From Dolichospermum flos-aquae CCAP 1403/13F (lineage in GTDB: Bacteria; Cyanobacteriota; Cyanobacteriia; Cyanobacteriales; Nostocaceae), in NCBI RefSeq assembly GCF_012516395.1, contig NZ_CP051206.1, forward strand, positions 744,001 to 808,000: a stretch of 64,000 bases of DNA. The letters run 5' to 3'. The notes beneath the pieces are model-generated. The model ran no database searches. It was not told the DNA's origin and saw nothing but the letters and a program-made list of their open reading frames with translations. Below are positions 17,383 through 26,720 of the stretch, one piece after another (the stretch's first letter is position 1; every line of letters starts with the position of its first letter). Made by a program: the position numbers and the translations under genes.

Positions 17383-18138
17383 TTACATAAGAGTAAAGCC
17401 ACCGTTAATACATAAATATTGCCCTGTAACAAATCTGGACTCATGACTGGCGAAATAAAGCACTGCTTCAGTAATATCCTGTGGAGTACCCCATTGCTGC
17501 ATAGGAATTCTGACTTGGTAAGCGTCTTTTTTTTCTTGAGGAACGTTTTCATGGCGTTCTACGGGTATCCAACCGGGAGCAACTGCATTAACTGTAATAC
17601 CAAAAGGCGCTAATTCGGTGGCCATGCTGCGTGTAAATCCCAGTTGTCCATTTTTGGCAGTAACGTAAGCACTGAAGTTATTAACTGAGCGGAAACAAAC
17701 GTCACTACTAATATTAATAATTCGTCCCCATTGTTTTTGTTTCATGGAGGGTAAACAAATACGAGTTAATAAGTAGGGACTTTTGATAAAAAAATCCAGC
17801 ATGGTTTGGAAATCTTGCCAGGTGTATTCCTCAAAGGGGATCTGGGGTTGGTTTCCTGTGGCATTTAACACCAAAATATCTACTGCACCCAGTTGAGAGG
17901 CGATCGCTTCATAAATTGCTGCTACATCTTCTTCTTGGGTAACATCCCCACGAACCAAAATAGCTTGACAACCTTGTTGTTCAAGTTCAGCTAAAGCCTG
18001 TTTAGCCCGTGATTCGTTATTGCTGTAATTGATTGCTACCTTAGCACCTGCTTGTCCCAATTTGAGAGCGATCGCTTTCCCTAAACCAGCGGAACTTCCT
18101 GTAACTAAGGCCACATGACCATCTAAAGAAAATGACAT
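17383..18138 (-). CDS. SDR-family oxidoreductase (FabG/glucose dehydrogenase-like)
   Basis: 251-residue classical short-chain dehydrogenase. The NAD(P)-binding TGSSAGLGKAIA is at residues ~13-24, the NATG segment follows, catalytic Ser is in INISSDVCF, and the Tyr-x3-Lys pair is in YVTAKNGQLG. The ending FVTGQYLCINGGFTLM is canonical. It is 37 bases downstream of the TIM-barrel epimerase gene and the last gene of a minus-strand run that includes an aminotransferase and an epimerase. That context suggests oxidation or reduction of a sugar or cyclitol rather than fatty-acid synthesis, though the sequence itself does not settle the substrate. Confidence 0.82.
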   Translation of the reverse strand: MSFSLDGHVALVTGSSAGLGKAIALKLGQAGAKVAINYSNNESRAKQALAELEQQGCQAILVRGDVTQEEDVAAIYEAIASQLGAVDILVLNATGNQPQIPFEEYTWQDFQTMLDFFIKSPYLLTRICLPSMKQKQWGRIINISSDVCFRSVNNFSAYVTAKNGQLGFTRSMATELAPFGITVNAVAPGWIPVERHENVPQEKKDAYQVRIPMQQWGTPQDITEAVLYFASHESRFVTGQYLCINGGFTLM

Positions 18139-18175
18139 TTAATTGCTAACCCCTGATGAAAATAATGAAATAAAC

Positions 18176-19012
18176 TTAGACAACGGCAAATTTTTGTAAT
18201 ACTTGAGACAAGTTATTTAAACTCTCTTTCGTTCCCTGCTCAACATCTGATGTTTCTTCATATTCAACCACCCAATATCCCTGATAACCTGCATTTAATA
18301 GTTCTTTAATAATCGGTTCCCAGACAATTTCTCCCTCTCCAAAAGCACAGAATTGAGGACTACCATTAACCCATTGCACATCTTTCCAATGACTATAATT
18401 TACCCAAGGAAGAATATAGCGGAGTGCCATCAAAGGATCAGTTCCCTGATTCAAAAAATTAGCGGGATCATAGTTAATACCAACAGCAGGACTTTTAATA
18501 CCTTCCATCATTCTGGCCACTCTTTGTCCGGTTGCAGTTGGTCCACCATGATTTTCAATCGTTATTTGAATTCCTCGTTCTTCGGCGTAGTCACCGATTT
18601 TATTAAAGGCATAATGCAACAGAGGAAAAACATCTGGGAGAATATAATCATTTCTGTGATCACCAGACAATAATCTGACAAATTTTGCCCCTAATTTTTC
18701 AGCACTATCAACAAAACGCTCTACTCTTTTAATTTCTGTTTCTAACTCATTTGCATCTGAGAGTGTAAAATTATTTCTTCCTGCTATACAAATAATATCT
18801 ACTCCTGCTTCTTTAGCCCAATCAGCAATTTTAGATACTGCTTGATCATCACCATCATGTAAAAGATGTTTGGGTGCTTGGGGATGAGCATTCACTTCTA
18901 CTGAACGAATGCCTTGGTTAGCTATCCAGTGGAAATATTCAGGTATTTCCACTTCTCTCCAGCCCCAAGCAGCACAGCCAATATTTAGTGAATTAATGTT
19001 AGACTTTAGCAT
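18176..19012 (-). CDS. Sugar phosphate isomerase/epimerase (AP endonuclease 2 TIM barrel)
   Basis: 278-residue TIM-barrel protein of the xylose isomerase-like/AP endonuclease family 2 group. Expected metal ligands are visible at successive strand ends: IENHGG (Glu), NYDPANF (Asp), SHWKDV (His) and VVEYEE (Glu). Family members include hydroxypyruvate isomerase, inosose dehydratase and keto-sugar 3-epimerases. The neighbouring SDR and DegT aminotransferase would fit conversion of a keto-sugar or inosose. The exact reaction cannot be assigned. Confidence 0.78.
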   Translation of the reverse strand: MLKSNINSLNIGCAAWGWREVEIPEYFHWIANQGIRSVEVNAHPQAPKHLLHDGDDQAVSKIADWAKEAGVDIICIAGRNNFTLSDANELETEIKRVERFVDSAEKLGAKFVRLLSGDHRNDYILPDVFPLLHYAFNKIGDYAEERGIQITIENHGGPTATGQRVARMMEGIKSPAVGINYDPANFLNQGTDPLMALRYILPWVNYSHWKDVQWVNGSPQFCAFGEGEIVWEPIIKELLNAGYQGYWVVEYEETSDVEQGTKESLNNLSQVLQKFAVV

Positions 19013-19120
19013 ATTTTAGATTTTGGATTTTAGAAATGATGTGTATAGCTTAGAGGGTAAGCTGTCGTGCATTCAAAATGCACAACAGCAAGTCAAAAGT
19101 GAAGAAAATTTGAGGCTTAT

Positions 19121-20242
19121 TTATTGATAGAATAACTTAATGTTTTCACAAACTTGCTCAAGTTCCTGAACGGTTAGTCCTGGATAAATAGGTAAACTCA
19201 GGATGCGGCTTGCTTGCATTTCTGCGACAGGAAAACTCCCTGCTGGATAGCTTAATTCTTTACCTGCTGTAGATAGATGAATTGGCACTGGATAATGAAT
19301 TGCTGTACCGATACCGCGATCGCTCAAAAATTGACGCAATTGATCACGCCGTTCAGCTTGAATCACAAAGGTGTGGTAAACGCATTTTTCCCACTCTCGT
19401 TCCCATGGCATTATGATTTGAGGAATACCCGCAAGTTGACTTTGGTAATAGTGAGCATTTTCTTGACGTTGCTGTGTCCATTCCTGGAGGTAACGCAACT
19501 TAACTAACAGAATAGCTGCTTGTAGAGTATCTAAGCGAGAATTATGAGACCACATCACACAGTCATCACGAGTTCGTAAACCAATATTCCGCATAATTTT
19601 TAACTGGTCATACAGTTCGGAATCATCCGTTACTATTACTCCTCCATCTCCACAAGCATTTAAGTTTTTCAGGGGGTGTAAACTGAAACAACCCACTATT
19701 CCCAAAGAACCTACTCGTTGACCTTGATACTCAGCCAGTACAGATTGGGCGGCATCCTCCACTACAGCTATTCCATTTTCCTGGGCAATATCTAAAATTG
19801 GTTTCATGTTACAAGGTCTTCCCGTCAGATGTACAGGGATAATTGCCTTTGTTTTGGGAGTAATAGCTGCGGCGATTTTAGTTGGATCAATATTGTAATC
19901 ATCGCCCACATCAACGAATACAGGTTTAGCACCAAGTATGCGAATACAGGTAGCTGAAGCCACGAAAGAATTAGGGACAGTAATAACTTCATCACCAGAA
20001 CGAATACCAAGTGCTTTGAGTGCAAAAATTAAGGCATCTGTCCCAGAATTAACACCAACTGCATAACGAACGCCACACAATTGAGCAAACTGACGCTCAA
20101 ACTCTGCAACTTGCTCGCCTAAAATAAAGTTGCCATCATCAAGGACTTCACCCATTGCTGCTAGTAACTCAGACTTGATGGCAGCGTGTTGACTTTTAAG
20201 ATTAACGAAGGGTATTTGATTAATGGTTAATAGTTGTGACAT
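19121..20242 (-). CDS. DegT/DnrJ/EryC1/StrS sugar aminotransferase
   Basis: 373-residue PLP-dependent transaminase that should convert a keto group of a nucleotide sugar or related ring into an amine. Landmarks: FVNLKSQHAAIKSEL at the start, GVNSGTDALIFALKALG (phosphate-binding), VEDAAQSVLAEYQGQRVGS, and HPLKNLNACGDGG containing the Schiff-base lysine. RNIGLRTRDDCVMWSHNSRLD and AIHYPVPIHL complete the family pattern. It follows the yjbQ stop by two bases and so is the third gene of a tightly packed unit (epimerase, yjbQ, aminotransferase). Together with the epimerase it points to an amino sugar or amino cyclitol in the final product. Confidence 0.88.
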   Translation of the reverse strand: MSQLLTINQIPFVNLKSQHAAIKSELLAAMGEVLDDGNFILGEQVAEFERQFAQLCGVRYAVGVNSGTDALIFALKALGIRSGDEVITVPNSFVASATCIRILGAKPVFVDVGDDYNIDPTKIAAAITPKTKAIIPVHLTGRPCNMKPILDIAQENGIAVVEDAAQSVLAEYQGQRVGSLGIVGCFSLHPLKNLNACGDGGVIVTDDSELYDQLKIMRNIGLRTRDDCVMWSHNSRLDTLQAAILLVKLRYLQEWTQQRQENAHYYQSQLAGIPQIIMPWEREWEKCVYHTFVIQAERRDQLRQFLSDRGIGTAIHYPVPIHLSTAGKELSYPAGSFPVAEMQASRILSLPIYPGLTVQELEQVCENIKLFYQ

Positions 20243-20244
20243 TT

Positions 20245-20667
20245 TTAATATCCCAATATATTGATAACGACTTCACGGATGTAACCAGATTGACGATGTT
20301 CCCAGATATAAATATCTTGTAAACGTCCTAGCTGCAAAAGACCTTGAGCAATCGGAACTTGTTCAGAGGTATGGGTAAGGGCAGAGCGAATATGTGCCGG
20401 CATATCATCTAAACCTTGTCCGGCTAAAAGATATTGACCATTTTCGGGAACTAACTTCGCAAAAAAGGTTTCCACGTCGGGTTTGGCATCTTCTTCTTGA
20501 ATCAATAAACTGGCGGAAGTATGACGGATAAAAAGGTTACAAATTCCTGCTGTAATTCCTGATTCTGTAATGACTGCTTGGACTTGGGGCGTAATTTGAC
20601 ATAGAGATTTACCAGTAGTTTGTACCTTGATTGATTGTTGGTCAAGTCTTATAGATGAGTTGGTCAT
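20245..20667 (-). CDS. YjbQ/UPF0047 family protein
   Basis: 140-residue protein of the YjbQ family, some members of which show weak thiamine-phosphate synthase activity. Recognisable blocks are FIRHTSASLLIQEED, LVPENGQYLLAGQGLDDMP, HIRSAL and a GRLQDIYIWEHR strand. It starts two bases after the epimerase stop and stops two bases before the aminotransferase start, so translation is probably coupled to both. Why a YjbQ gene is placed inside a sugar operon is unclear; an unknown role in phosphosugar or cofactor handling is possible. Confidence 0.82.
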   Translation of the reverse strand: MTNSSIRLDQQSIKVQTTGKSLCQITPQVQAVITESGITAGICNLFIRHTSASLLIQEEDAKPDVETFFAKLVPENGQYLLAGQGLDDMPAHIRSALTHTSEQVPIAQGLLQLGRLQDIYIWEHRQSGYIREVVINILGY

Positions 20668-20669
20668 TT

Positions 20670-21677
20670 TTATTCCTTTCCTAAATGCTCAAACCACGAT
20701 TTTGTCTCTTGCTGAATTGTTTCTGGTGTCCAAACTGGAGCATCTCGCCAAAGTTCAATATTGGCTAACATTTCACTTACACCTTGACTTAAAGGTACTT
20801 GAGGTTGCCATTTTAAAAGAGTCGTAGCTTTGGCAATATCAGCCCAAGTACAATCAGGTTCTCCTGGACGTTTGGGAATGTGAGTAATTTCTCCTGCTAA
20901 TAATTTCACCAGTGTTAAAACGCTTTCAGATTTACCAGAACCAATATTAATAATTTCCCCGGTAATATCCGATTCAGCAGCTTTGATAAAGGCTGCTACT
21001 ACATCACTAACGAAGGTAAAATCTCTCGTTTGCATTCCATCTCCAACAACAGTAAAAGGGGTTTTCGCTAGTTTTTGAGCTAAAAATACGCCAAATACTG
21101 CACCATAAGCTCCTGTGGTTCTGGATCTTGGTCCATACACATTAAACAATCGTAAAGAAAGGGCTGGAAGTTGATAAACTTGCGCCCAGTGCATGACTAA
21201 TTGTTCACCTAAATATTTTGTTAAGCCGTATGGATGTTTAGGATGACAAGGATAGGTTTCTGATGTGGGATATTGATTAGGAATACCATAGCAAGTGGAA
21301 GAAGCTGTGTAGATAAATTTTTGGATTTTAGCAGTACGACAAGCTTCTAAAAGGACGAATGTACTATGTAAATTGGCATGATAATATGCTCCTGGATTTT
21401 GGATTGAGGGAACTAAATCAGCTAATCCTGCTAAATGAAATACCCAGTCAATATCTGTTAATATGGCTGGGGAAATATCAGCAACATCTTGCTCAATAAA
21501 TGTAAATGTGGAATAGGTTTGAGCCACTTTTAAATTATCCGTTCTTCCTGTCACCAAATTATCTAAACCAACGACACTATGACCTGATTTGAGGAGGAGA
21601 TCACACAAGTGGCTACCAATAAAACCAGCAGCACCAGTGACTAAGCAATGTTTAGGAGAATTTAATTTACTGTTCAT
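20670..21677 (-). CDS. NAD-dependent nucleotide-sugar epimerase/dehydratase
   Basis: 335-residue extended SDR. GAAGFIGSHL binds NAD, YTASSTCYG supplies the catalytic Ser/Thr, and YGLTKYLGE the Tyr-x3-Lys pair. LRLFNVYGPRSRTTGAYGAV and a VGDGMQTRDFTFVSDV segment are typical of UDP-GlcNAc/glucose 4-epimerase relatives. It is the first gene of the epimerase-yjbQ-aminotransferase unit, and the combination of nucleotide-sugar epimerase with DegT aminotransferase is common in amino-sugar pathways. Substrate and stereochemistry are not determined. Confidence 0.87.
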   Translation of the reverse strand: MNSKLNSPKHCLVTGAAGFIGSHLCDLLLKSGHSVVGLDNLVTGRTDNLKVAQTYSTFTFIEQDVADISPAILTDIDWVFHLAGLADLVPSIQNPGAYYHANLHSTFVLLEACRTAKIQKFIYTASSTCYGIPNQYPTSETYPCHPKHPYGLTKYLGEQLVMHWAQVYQLPALSLRLFNVYGPRSRTTGAYGAVFGVFLAQKLAKTPFTVVGDGMQTRDFTFVSDVVAAFIKAAESDITGEIINIGSGKSESVLTLVKLLAGEITHIPKRPGEPDCTWADIAKATTLLKWQPQVPLSQGVSEMLANIELWRDAPVWTPETIQQETKSWFEHLGKE

Positions 21678-21746
21678 ACAAAATTAATAATCTGTTAGTC
21701 AAAATTTAAATTTTCATCAAGCTTTATGATCATCTAATTTACATTA

Positions 21747-23039
21747 TCAAATTCTATTTTTTGTCATTTTATCAACCATTCTACTTAATTCTTCACAATT
21801 GACAATGATATCTTCATTCTTTACCTCACAAAACATACAAGCATAATCGAATCCTAATCCTTTAGCAACTGTATAATAGAAATGGCTAATTTTCTGACCA
21901 AAAAGTTCAATTAAATTTAAATTTTGGGAGAAAATAATATTTGTTACTCCACCACCATGAGGAGCAATAATAAATTTAGCTTGAGCAAACAATTTTACTT
22001 GGTCAGCAAAATCTAAATCTTCTAGAACATAAGGTACAAAATCCATTTTATCGAGAGTATTGCTTACTTCTTCTTCATTCAAAATGCGGCGAGCATTTGC
22101 TTTTTTACGAGAAATAAAAATATTGGGACTCAAAACCAGATTTGGATTTGCATAAGTATCTACGTTACTAAGAATACGTTCTCTTACCCAATGACAAGCT
22201 TTGATAGAAATACGTCCTCCTTCACGTCTTTTAGAGCAAATAACTAATTCATTAACTTTAGCTCTATATCCATTCCATTGGATATAATTTTCTAGACCAT
22301 AACCCATCAATTCTAAAGAGCGAATTTTCCAACTAGGAATATCTCTATCAATTATTAAGACTGGGTTTTTACCTGTTTTTTGAGAATAATATTCAAGGAG
22401 TTCTAATCTAGTTAAAGCCTCATAAATCCAATGAGCGTATAAATGACTCCAATAATTAACAAATGAACAAGCTAAATCAAAATATTCTATTTTATCTATG
22501 GGGGTAATATATTGAGAATTGAAACCTGCCCTCATTGTAGAAATAGTAGTGTGTTCTAAGACATCTACTCTATCTAAAACTGTTTCTAAAATAATATTCT
22601 TATCCTCAGTAAAACCAATCCCATAAATTCCCAATAACTCCACGTTTTTAACAACCACAGCAAAAGGATTAGTAAATTCAAAGCTACCTTCTTTTTCTCT
22701 AAATGCTGCGGGAATTTCTTGATAACTTATAGCTGGTTCAATTTGAATAATTTCATCATATTTTAACTGATAAAGATTATTCTCTGCTTGACATTGCTGG
22801 AGCAAATCTTCTCTGGTAATTAGGTTGGTGTGCAGATAGTTAAATAAAATTGAATAGATTAACCTAAGAATAGGTAATTGTTCATATTCCGCCTCTAATT
22901 TAGGAATATTATTCTCCATTTTATCTTTCTCCATATCCTCAGTCATCGTGATGAGATGCTCGTCAATGTATCTCAATAGAATGGGATATATGAGTTTAAA
23001 TATTAGCAATTCTTGAACATAACGCCAAACTTTATTCAT
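21747..23039 (-). CDS. Glycosyltransferase family 61 protein
   Basis: 430 residues. The C-terminal half is a GT61 (DUF563) domain, with the family signature APHGGGVTNIIFSQNLNLIE near residue 365-385 and a preceding FADQVKLFAQAKFII segment. Before the catalytic domain the N-terminus contains a ~45-residue segment repeated twice: LIFKLIYPILLRYIDEHLIT and LPILRLIYSILFNYLHTNLI, each followed by an acidic helix. The duplicated helices may serve in oligomerisation or membrane contact. GT61 enzymes transfer pentoses or hexoses to glycans. It lies among nucleotide-sugar genes, consistent with use of a sugar made by this cluster. Confidence 0.8.
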   Translation of the reverse strand: MNKVWRYVQELLIFKLIYPILLRYIDEHLITMTEDMEKDKMENNIPKLEAEYEQLPILRLIYSILFNYLHTNLITREDLLQQCQAENNLYQLKYDEIIQIEPAISYQEIPAAFREKEGSFEFTNPFAVVVKNVELLGIYGIGFTEDKNIILETVLDRVDVLEHTTISTMRAGFNSQYITPIDKIEYFDLACSFVNYWSHLYAHWIYEALTRLELLEYYSQKTGKNPVLIIDRDIPSWKIRSLELMGYGLENYIQWNGYRAKVNELVICSKRREGGRISIKACHWVRERILSNVDTYANPNLVLSPNIFISRKKANARRILNEEEVSNTLDKMDFVPYVLEDLDFADQVKLFAQAKFIIAPHGGGVTNIIFSQNLNLIELFGQKISHFYYTVAKGLGFDYACMFCEVKNEDIIVNCEELSRMVDKMTKNRI

Positions 23040-23149
23040 CTGCTTGTAAATCTCTTTGTTTTGTATGGGACAGCAAAATAATTTGCTGGTTTTTTAGTAA
23101 AAGTTTAGTAAAATTTAATGAATATTTAATAAACATATTCTCAAATTCA

Positions 23150-23686
23150 TTAAATAAAAAACTTTAGTGCTTCCAGGTTATCCAACCGAGCAGAAACTTG
23201 TAATTCTTTAGGAATAAAAATTTCTGGACTGAGTAAATAAAATTTACCGATTCCTGCGGCTTTAGCAGCTTGCATATCCGATATTCTATCACCAATTAGG
23301 ATTGAGCTTTGCAAGTCTATAGGATATTTCTGACAAGCTTGTTCAATCATTCCTGGTAACGGTTTACGACATCGGCAGTTTTGACGGTAATTAGATATAG
23401 TTGATTGGGGATGATGTGGGCAGTAAAACACATCCAGTATTGTTATATCTTGGTTATTAAATTGCTCATACATCCAGACAGTAAGACTTAAAAAATCTTG
23501 TTCAGAATAGTAACCACGAGCAATACCTGATTGATTTGTGATCACAATTAGCTTATAACCTAAATCTTGTAGTAGACGACAAGTAGCAAAAATGCCATCA
23601 TTAAATTCAAACTGCTCACATCTAAAAACATAGTGATGATCAATATTAATTACTCCATCTCGATCAAGAAAAGCCACTTTAATCAC
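23150..23686 (-). CDS. gmhB: D-glycero-D-manno-heptose-1,7-bisphosphate 7-phosphatase (GmhB-like)
   Basis: 178-residue HAD-IIIA phosphatase. The nucleophile motif is FLDRDGVIN (D8, D10), the VITNQSGIARGYYSE block follows, and the zinc site is formed by YCPHHPQ and NCRCRKPLPG, the C-x-H...C-x-C set specific to the GmhB/HisB-N group. LIGDRISDMQAAKAAGIG completes the metal site. GmhB removes the 7-phosphate from heptose bisphosphate in ADP- or GDP-heptose synthesis. Partner genes GmhA-like (31345) and HldE-like (32306) lie in the same cluster, as does a transketolase immediately upstream, supporting this specific assignment over histidinol phosphatase. Confidence 0.85.
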   Translation of the reverse strand: MIKVAFLDRDGVINIDHHYVFRCEQFEFNDGIFATCRLLQDLGYKLIVITNQSGIARGYYSEQDFLSLTVWMYEQFNNQDITILDVFYCPHHPQSTISNYRQNCRCRKPLPGMIEQACQKYPIDLQSSILIGDRISDMQAAKAAGIGKFYLLSPEIFIPKELQVSARLDNLEALKFFI

Positions 23687-23710
23687 TGGTAATTATTCTC
23701 CTTTAGATTC

Positions 23711-23780
23711 AGATCCCCGACTTCTGATATCATCTGATAATTTATGGTGATGATCACAGAAGAATTCGGGGATTTTTTTC
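23711..23780 (+). terminator. Rho-independent terminator-like hairpin (ATCCCCGACTTCT type)
   Basis: ATCCCCGACTTCTGATATCATC pairs with a GATGATCACAGAAG...CGGGGAT arm and is followed on the plus strand by TTTTTTTC. The U-run faces the plus strand, although both neighbouring genes are on the minus strand. A closely similar hairpin after rpe (52555-52591) suggests this is a dispersed terminator-like repeat. Confidence 0.5.
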
Positions 23781-25685
23781 TTATTTTAACATTTCCTCAA
23801 CTTTGTTCATGATGCCAATAGTATCAATACCTTGATGGGGGAGTTGTTCCCAAATTCCGCTACAACCTTCTTGATGAGTTCCCATATAGGCATATTTGGG
23901 AGAAAACCCTCTTTCTAGTAACCATGAACCAAAACGGATACCTAAACCTGTACGCCGATTTAAGGATTCAACTACTAAAACAAAGGGTGTTGAACCAATT
24001 TTTGCCATGATTTCTTCATCTACTAGATTCAATGTGGATTTATTGATTAAACCGACATTAATTCCCTGTTTTTTCAGGCTTTCTACTACTTCTAAGGCGC
24101 GGTAAAGTACCTCTCCAAAGCTAACGATATAGCCGGCTGTTCCTTCTCGTATTACGTCATCTTTTCCAGGAATAAATGTATAACCATCTGCAAATAAAGG
24201 TTTACTATTTGTATCCAGAATATCGGGTACTGGGGAACGGCTAGAAAAGAGAAATCTTAACCCTGGTTGATCAAATACAGTTTCCACACAAGCTTTCATT
24301 TGATGTCCGTCGGCGGGATAATAGAGACGGGTTTGATAAGCGTCTTCTAAACCGTTATCGGCAAACATATTATTTAACCCAAAATGGCAGGTGTTATCTC
24401 CTAATTCATCTATCCCACTATGGGAAAATTGACAAAGAACGTTGGATTTATTAAGCCGTGCCATTGTAATTTCAGAAATACACATTTCCAAAAAGGCACT
24501 ATAAGTGCTGAAAATGCCTTGTTTTCCTGCTTCCATGCCAAATCCTGCCGCCGCAGAGAAGTTTCCTCTTTCCATGATGCCGCCATGATAGAAAATCTCT
24601 GGATAGGCTTGACTAATTTTATTGATACCACAGGATTCTCCTAAATCACTGTCAATACACATTACCTTTTCTCGCCGTTCTGTGGGTGTCATTTGACTGA
24701 GAAGAGAGACAACGGTAGCATCAAAAATATGGCGTGTTTTGCTGCTAGAACCCGTAAAAGAGTAGGTATGTGTGAGGGGAATAACTTTTTTGAGGTAATT
24801 GACGGCTGATGTATGTCCGCGAGTTTCTAAATAGGCGATCGCTAACTCTGGTGATAGGGCATCATGTCCTAAAGGTGTGCCTTCTACTCCAACAATACCG
24901 GGAGTCATAGGACGTTTATTAATTACTGCTACTGGTCCATTAATAGTGACAGCTTGACAGAGACGAGTATATAAATCATCTAAATCTTCCCCTGCTCCAG
25001 TTAATACAGTTAATCCATGTCCAGCTAAAGTTTGACCGACGTTATAACCCTTGAGATAATCTGTTGGATATCCGCTACAGGTGGAATTGTTATCATCAAT
25101 AATTAATTTGATATTGAGATTTTTAGCCACAGCTAAACGGGCGGCTTCGGCATTATTTCCTTCTTGCTGTGAACCATCTGAACCTAAACAGAATACTACT
25201 TGATGAGGATGTGCGATCGCTACTCCATTCACATAAGCCCAGAGGTGTCCTAATCTTCCCGAACTAAATTTTACACCAGGAGTGCGTCCTCGTTCTGGAT
25301 GTGCAAGTAGTAATGAATAGGCTTCTCGATAATGCAGCAGATTTTCTGCATCAAGATCACCCTGTAAAGTTGCCATTAAATATTGTGTAGCAACGCGGTG
25401 TCCTGCTTCATCAAAGAAAATTGGCACAAATTTATCTGCTACTCCCCGAAAGAAAGCATCTAAAATCATCACTTCGGGAACTGTATCATAAGCTCCTCCT
25501 GTATGACCGCCCACACCTTTGGCTGCTGCTACAGCGGTAAAAAAAACAATAGTATCTCGACAAAGTTGAATATTAGCTTTCAGAATTTCTCTTTGTTCAT
25601 TAGTCAAAGTTGAATTAGTCGGGTCTAACTTCAAAGACTTGTAAACATCCAAATCAATAGGAAAGCGAAGAGTTGTTAAAGTCAT
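23781..25685 (-). CDS. Transketolase-like enzyme
   Basis: 634-residue thiamine-diphosphate enzyme with all three transketolase domains in one chain. GHTGGAYDTVPEV, GRLGHLWAYVNG, LGSDGSQQEGNNAEAAR and IIDDNNST make up the ThDP/metal site; the pyrimidine domain includes FSTYSAFLEMC and QFSHSGIDELGDN; the C-terminal domain begins near TAGYIVSFGEV. Although the frame is open to 25877, residues before the ATG at 25683-25685 are encoded by interspersed repeats, and AAAGGAAC just upstream is a fair ribosome site, so the shorter start is preferred. The motifs diverge from the housekeeping Calvin-cycle form. Lying next to gmhB, it could supply sedoheptulose 7-phosphate for heptose synthesis; another two-carbon transfer is possible. 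Confidence 0.82.
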   Translation of the reverse strand: MTLTTLRFPIDLDVYKSLKLDPTNSTLTNEQREILKANIQLCRDTIVFFTAVAAAKGVGGHTGGAYDTVPEVMILDAFFRGVADKFVPIFFDEAGHRVATQYLMATLQGDLDAENLLHYREAYSLLLAHPERGRTPGVKFSSGRLGHLWAYVNGVAIAHPHQVVFCLGSDGSQQEGNNAEAARLAVAKNLNIKLIIDDNNSTCSGYPTDYLKGYNVGQTLAGHGLTVLTGAGEDLDDLYTRLCQAVTINGPVAVINKRPMTPGIVGVEGTPLGHDALSPELAIAYLETRGHTSAVNYLKKVIPLTHTYSFTGSSSKTRHIFDATVVSLLSQMTPTERREKVMCIDSDLGESCGINKISQAYPEIFYHGGIMERGNFSAAAGFGMEAGKQGIFSTYSAFLEMCISEITMARLNKSNVLCQFSHSGIDELGDNTCHFGLNNMFADNGLEDAYQTRLYYPADGHQMKACVETVFDQPGLRFLFSSRSPVPDILDTNSKPLFADGYTFIPGKDDVIREGTAGYIVSFGEVLYRALEVVESLKKQGINVGLINKSTLNLVDEEIMAKIGSTPFVLVVESLNRRTGLGIRFGSWLLERGFSPKYAYMGTHQEGCSGIWEQLPHQGIDTIGIMNKVEEMLK

Positions 25686-25734
25686 TTTTTTGTTCCTTTT
25701 GATTGTTGAAATTATATCTAGGGTAGGCATTGTA

Positions 25735-25800
25735 CAAACAATACCTTGTCCACATTGAAAAAAGCCTTGATTCGTAGATGGGTTGCGCTGTCGTTTAAGC
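25735..25800. repeat. Interspersed repeat shared with 31100-31215
   Basis: ACAATACCTTGTCCACATTG, TTGATTCGTAG and GGTTGCGCTGTCG recur in the same order upstream of the gmhA-like gene. The copy lies in the leader of the transketolase gene. Confidence 0.55.
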
Positions 25801-25830
25801 CAACAAAGCATAAAATGGCTAAGGTATTGA

Positions 25831-25961
25831 TATAGGAATCCGGTTTGATTCTTGAATTTTCCTGCGTAGGAGGGCAAGAGGATTCCAGAATATTAAGGTG
25901 TACCGAGTTTTGTATGCCTACGCCACGCAAGCCATCAAAAATCAAATAGGAGTCCTATATA
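25831..25961. mobile_element. MITE-like element, copy B
   Basis: 131-bp partner of the element at 16266-16396, bounded by ATATAGGAATCCGGTTTGAT and ATCAAATAGGAGTCCTATAT as imperfect terminal inverted repeats and sharing AGGTGTACCGAG inside. It contains a foreign insertion-like stretch TGCCTACGCCACGCAAGCCA. It separates the transketolase from the HAD gene upstream and begins eight bases after that gene's stop. Confidence 0.65.
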
Positions 25962-25969
25962 TTTGACAT

Positions 25970-26713
25970 TTAATCCTTGCCGTAAAATTTCAAACCATCC
26001 CAAATACCCATCACACCAGGATAAGGACTATGGTAAACATTATCCATTGTCTGAATTTTATCAACTAAGTTGGGATGAGAATTTCCCACAGCAATTCCCT
26101 TTAATCCTGTTTCAAATAGGGATAAATCATTGAGAGTATCTCCACAAGCTATGGTTTCATCTGCATTAAACTTTATTTCCTCCAAAAATTTCAAGAGAGT
26201 TGGTCCTTTAGAAACTCCTTTGGGCATGACATCAAAATAAAAATAGATATTATTATAAGATGAGATAATGCAATCAAATCCGGCATTGATTACTTTTTGG
26301 ATGGTGTTAGGTTGCAATTTTTCAGAATCATAATAGTAAGATACACGATACTTAGGATTGACTGCCTGTAGTTTTAATCCTGGTTCATTTGCTAATAGGG
26401 TTTTAATTTTTTCGTTAGCATTATTCCATTGTTTAATTATCCAATATTGTACAGGATAAATTGGCTCAAATGTTTCACCATGTACAATAGTTGTTCCCAC
26501 ATCACCAATGATATAGTCAGGTTTAGGAATATGAGGATTTTCTATTAATAAGTTGCTGATCCAGTCCAGTTCTCTGCCGGTGACATATACTAAAAGTAGG
26601 CGATCGCGTTGTTTTTCAATATATTGATAAAATTCAGATTGTTGTTGTTGAGAACCACCTAAAAAAGTGCCGTCTAAATCAGTTGCTAAAAGTAGTGATT
26701 GTTGATATTTCAT
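25970..26713 (-). CDS. HAD-IIB sugar phosphatase, second copy
   Basis: 247 residues in the sucrose-phosphatase/Cof branch of the HAD superfamily. The nucleophile motif ATDLDGTFLGG has D12 and D14; YVTGRELDWI is motif II; GVSKGPTLLKFL contains the motif III lysine; ACGDTLNDLSLF is motif IV. It begins seven bases after the stop of the amylase gene and is surely co-transcribed with it. The pairing with a glucan hydrolase and with the transketolase downstream suggests a phosphosugar substrate, but none can be named. It is more like the gene at 30023 in layout than the one at 16406. Confidence 0.82.
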   Translation of the reverse strand: MKYQQSLLLATDLDGTFLGGSQQQQSEFYQYIEKQRDRLLLVYVTGRELDWISNLLIENPHIPKPDYIIGDVGTTIVHGETFEPIYPVQYWIIKQWNNANEKIKTLLANEPGLKLQAVNPKYRVSYYYDSEKLQPNTIQKVINAGFDCIISSYNNIYFYFDVMPKGVSKGPTLLKFLEEIKFNADETIACGDTLNDLSLFETGLKGIAVGNSHPNLVDKIQTMDNVYHSPYPGVMGIWDGLKFYGKD

Positions 26714-26720
26714 GACTTAA

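Noticed and set aside
25686-25877. 64-residue N-terminal extension of the transketolase
   Set aside because: Encoded by interspersed repeats and MITE sequence; a good ATG and ribosome site exist at 25685.
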